From positions 1 through 15,983 of the forward strand of contig JBLHVI010000072.1 in the NCBI GenBank assembly GCA_047630175.1: a stretch of 15,983 bases of DNA, written 5' to 3'. Below, in pieces: positions 14,491 to 15,983 of this stretch. This DNA is from UBA4582 sp047630175. GTDB lineage: Bacteria; Pseudomonadota; Gammaproteobacteria; Pseudomonadales; Azotimanducaceae. Both the position numbers and the translations under genes were made by a program. Each line of letters begins with the position of its first letter. The stretch's first letter is position 1. The notes beneath the pieces are model-generated. The model saw only the letters and a program-made list of their open reading frames with translations, made no database searches and was not told the DNA's origin.

Positions 14491-15309
14491 GTGTTTACAG
14501 TTACATTGAATCAAGTTCAGCAATTATCTGACTCAACCATTGAGTTGCAATTTCAGCGTGACGATAGCGCTGGTTTCAACTTTGTACCGGGCCAGTTTTA
14601 TCGCTTTGTGTTCACCGATGAGGTCGGTGAATTCGAGAGAAGTTACAGCCTGTGTAACCTGTCGCAGCAAGAAGCCAAGGCGGGCAGTTTGCGGTTGGTG
14701 ATATCTGAGGTTGATGGCGGCCGTGCGACGCGTTTGCTGTTTAATGCCAAGCAAGGGTTGAGTGCGCGTCTTACAGGTCCATTTGGTCGTCTCGTGTTAC
14801 CCTCTGCCTTACCCCAACGATTATTTCTGGTGGCGGCGAGTGTCGGTATTGCGCCTTACCTGCCGATGCTGGAGATGCTTGCCGAACCGCTATCGCGTGG
14901 TGAGTTGCAGGTGTACTTTATGTTTGGCGTACGTGACCCCGGTGAATTTCTCTATGCTTCTTTCCTGACGGGATACGCTAAAAAATATGCTAACTTTCAT
15001 CTGGCGGTTTGCTATTCGAGACAGATGCCTGCAGCACCAACAGATCATGACTATTCAGGTTATGTTCAATTGCATTTGCCCGTGCCGGATCCGGCGGCGG
15101 ATTTCTATTTGTTATGCGGCAACCCTTCAATGGTTGATGACTGTTTCAAACAGCTTAAAACGGCGGGAATCGGTACAAGGCAGATGGTGCGAGAAAAGTA
15201 TGTGTTTGCCAAGCGCCCTAAGATTGTTTCAGGTGGCGAGCCGAGCAGTGGGCCATCCGATGAGCAAAAACGTTTAATCGCGGAGAAAATGCTAAAATAC
15301 AAAAAGTAA
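14491..15309 (+). CDS. ferredoxin-NADP reductase-like flavoprotein
   Basis: This FAD/NAD(P)H oxidoreductase (272 aa) would pass electrons between NAD(P)H and a one- or two-electron carrier in the cytoplasm. The FAD domain contains PGQFYRFVF and the FAD signature RSYS (50-53), with GPFGRLVLP at ~96-104. The nucleotide domain has VAASVGIAPYLPML (~114-127), where the usual GTGIAP is altered at its start. FMFGVRDPGEFLY, YLLCGNPSMVDD and EKYVF follow. About 33 Lys/Gly/Ser-rich residues then trail past the usual FNR C-terminus. The frame is open to GTG 14455, but GTG 14491 is chosen because GGAG lies 6 bases upstream and the fold begins there. The partner is unknown. A ferredoxin or flavodoxin reductase role is the default. 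The neighbouring FMO does not need a reductase, so a functional link is only conjecture. Confidence 0.85.
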   Translation: MFTVTLNQVQQLSDSTIELQFQRDDSAGFNFVPGQFYRFVFTDEVGEFERSYSLCNLSQQEAKAGSLRLVISEVDGGRATRLLFNAKQGLSARLTGPFGRLVLPSALPQRLFLVAASVGIAPYLPMLEMLAEPLSRGELQVYFMFGVRDPGEFLYASFLTGYAKKYANFHLAVCYSRQMPAAPTDHDYSGYVQLHLPVPDPAADFYLLCGNPSMVDDCFKQLKTAGIGTRQMVREKYVFAKRPKIVSGGEPSSGPSDEQKRLIAEKMLKYKK

Positions 15310-15347
15310 GCGATTAGCGGTCGAAGTGAGAATGGCCGCATAACACG

Positions 15348-15596
15348 TCATTGGGTCACGAGTATCACTGAATCTCCGAGGCGTAGTGCCCGCAAGTTGT
15401 CTAAATTTTGCACGACAATATTGCTGGTGTCCCCGCGTCGACCAGACAGGTTCACTGACTGTGTTTGTAGGTCAAGACCGACGATCACCGCCACTACCTT
15501 AAACGCGCGTAACACGCCGCTGGCTAGCGTCGCACCATCTGGCGTAGTTCCACCACCAGCAATTTCTGTATAGGGGATTTGCATCTCTAACAACAC
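15348..15596 (-). CDS. small beta-rich conserved-hypothetical-like ORF, possibly decayed
   Basis: This 82-codon frame begins at a GTG (15596) and encodes a plausible small beta-barrel segment: VVAVIVGLDLQTQSVNLSG, then NIVVQNLDNLRALRLGDSV. That pattern resembles small periplasmic proteins with the layout 'V..VD..T..VTL.gp.g....v....nl..vk.GD.v'. Those usually have a signal peptide and a longer C-terminus (often with a Y.EALA-like end). Here neither is present: a stop lies in frame ten codons upstream of the GTG, and the frame closes soon after GDSV. No clear Shine-Dalgarno sequence is seen. It may be a truncated remnant or a chance frame. It is convergent with the reductase gene, 38 bases away. 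Confidence 0.35.
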   Translation of the reverse strand: MLLEMQIPYTEIAGGGTTPDGATLASGVLRAFKVVAVIVGLDLQTQSVNLSGRRGDTSNIVVQNLDNLRALRLGDSVILVTQ

Positions 15597-15737
15597 AGCG
15601 TTGGTGAATGAGCTTAGATGTGCTCAAGAAACTTTCGGTTTATGAATTGCGCAGTGGTGCTCCTGATGACGTGATTTCTTTTCAAGCGAAGATAATGCCC
15701 ATGCAAGCAATCGAAGCATGATCTCGCGTTTTTATCA

Positions 15738-15766
15738 TTTACAACGTAAACTAACGATCTTGTTAT
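15738..15766 (+). promoter_or_regulatory. sigma70-like promoter with overlapping palindrome, upstream of efflux gene
   Basis: A -35-like TTTACA (15738-15743) and a -10-like TGTTAT (15761-15766) are separated by exactly 17 bases and end 20 bases before the efflux adaptor ATG. The -35 element forms half of a perfect palindrome TTTACaacGTAAA (15738-15750), a natural place for a repressor such as those of the TetR family. The regulator itself is not in the window. Confidence 0.5.
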
Positions 15767-15786
15767 TGTCAGCGCAGGATTCCTCC

Positions 15787-15983
15787 ATGTCCAAGCCAAT
15801 GCTATGTGTCGGTCTGTCAATCATGATGCTGTACGGCTGCGGTGGGCCACCGCTAGAAAACTTAGAGACGTTGGCGCGGCCGGTTAAAAGCCAGATCATC
15901 GATGCCCCCCAAGGCAGCGGTGTGCGTAATTTTCCAGGCCGTATAGAATCGGCGAACCGCGCAGATCTTGCTTTTCGTGTCGG
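15787..15983 (+). CDS. RND efflux membrane fusion lipoprotein, 5' part only
   Basis: This is the start of a periplasmic adaptor linking an RND pump to its outer-membrane channel. The 65 visible codons show a lipoprotein signal, MSKPMLCVGLSIMMLYGCG with a YGC lipobox, so the adaptor is anchored by lipid. After a linker comes RPVKSQIIDAPQGSGVRNFPGRIESANRADLAFRVG, the standard first beta-strand region of AcrA/HlyD-type fusion proteins ('FPGRVEA...L.FRVgG'). ATG 15787 has AGGA 7 bases upstream. The gene runs off the right edge, and the RND pump gene is expected downstream. Substrate specificity cannot be judged. Confidence 0.85.
   Translation, partial: MSKPMLCVGLSIMMLYGCGGPPLENLETLARPVKSQIIDAPQGSGVRNFPGRIESANRADLAFRV

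Noticed and set aside
15317..15339. GCGGTC/GGCCGC hairpin after the reductase gene
   Set aside because: Six pairs with a wobble, an 11-base loop and no T-run; too weak to call a terminator.
15614..15820. 68-codon minus-strand frame under the efflux promoter
   Set aside because: No recognisable protein pattern; it overlaps the promoter and start of the efflux adaptor gene.

Overview
This window looks like chromosome from a marine, light-using gammaproteobacterium. The order proteorhodopsin - crtE - crtI - crtB is the retinal/carotenoid photosystem layout known from proteorhodopsin-bearing marine Gammaproteobacteria such as the SAR92 type. The other genes (Yej-type peptide importer, MscS, RND efflux adaptor, family VIII-type serine hydrolase, eukaryote-like flavin monooxygenase) fit a free-living Gram-negative heterotroph. 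The genus cannot be fixed from sequence reading alone. No rRNA, tRNA, CRISPR array, insertion sequence or integrase was seen.

Region 1 (1-4051, minus strand): proteorhodopsin (4051-3350), then a perfect 15-bp hairpin, then crtE, crtI and crtB. The three crt genes are packed as one operon: crtE and crtI overlap by 4 bp, and crtI and crtB are 3 bp apart. crtB runs off the left edge. Together they would convert FPP to GGPP, phytoene and lycopene. The lycopene cyclase (crtY) and the 15,15'-dioxygenase (blh) needed for retinal are not in the window and are most simply expected beyond its left edge.

Region 2 (4052-4434): a 383-bp gene-free stretch upstream of proteorhodopsin, with an imperfect dyad and a small hairpin. 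It probably holds the opsin promoter.

Region 3 (4435-10530, minus strand): a five-gene peptide ABC importer in the order yejB - yejE - yejA-like lipoprotein - DppD-type ATPase - DppF-type ATPase. The permeases and binding protein are of Yej type, but the ATPase is two separate genes rather than one fused YejF. Its leader (10531-10626) carries two tandem terminator-like hairpins. The intergenic region also holds a 19-bp near-perfect dyad.

Region 4 (10938-15309): mscS (+); a family VIII esterase/beta-lactamase-like hydrolase (-) whose stop codon overlaps that of mscS; a flavin-containing monooxygenase resembling plant S-oxygenating FMOs (-); and, divergent from it, a ferredoxin-NADP reductase-like flavoprotein (+).

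Region 5 (15310-15983): a small doubtful beta-rich ORF (-), then a promoter with an overlapping palindrome leading into the 5' end of an RND-efflux membrane fusion lipoprotein (+), cut by the right edge.

No clearly new biological system was found. The most interesting parts are regulatory: the hairpin splitting opsin from crt genes, and the tandem hairpins ahead of the peptide importer.
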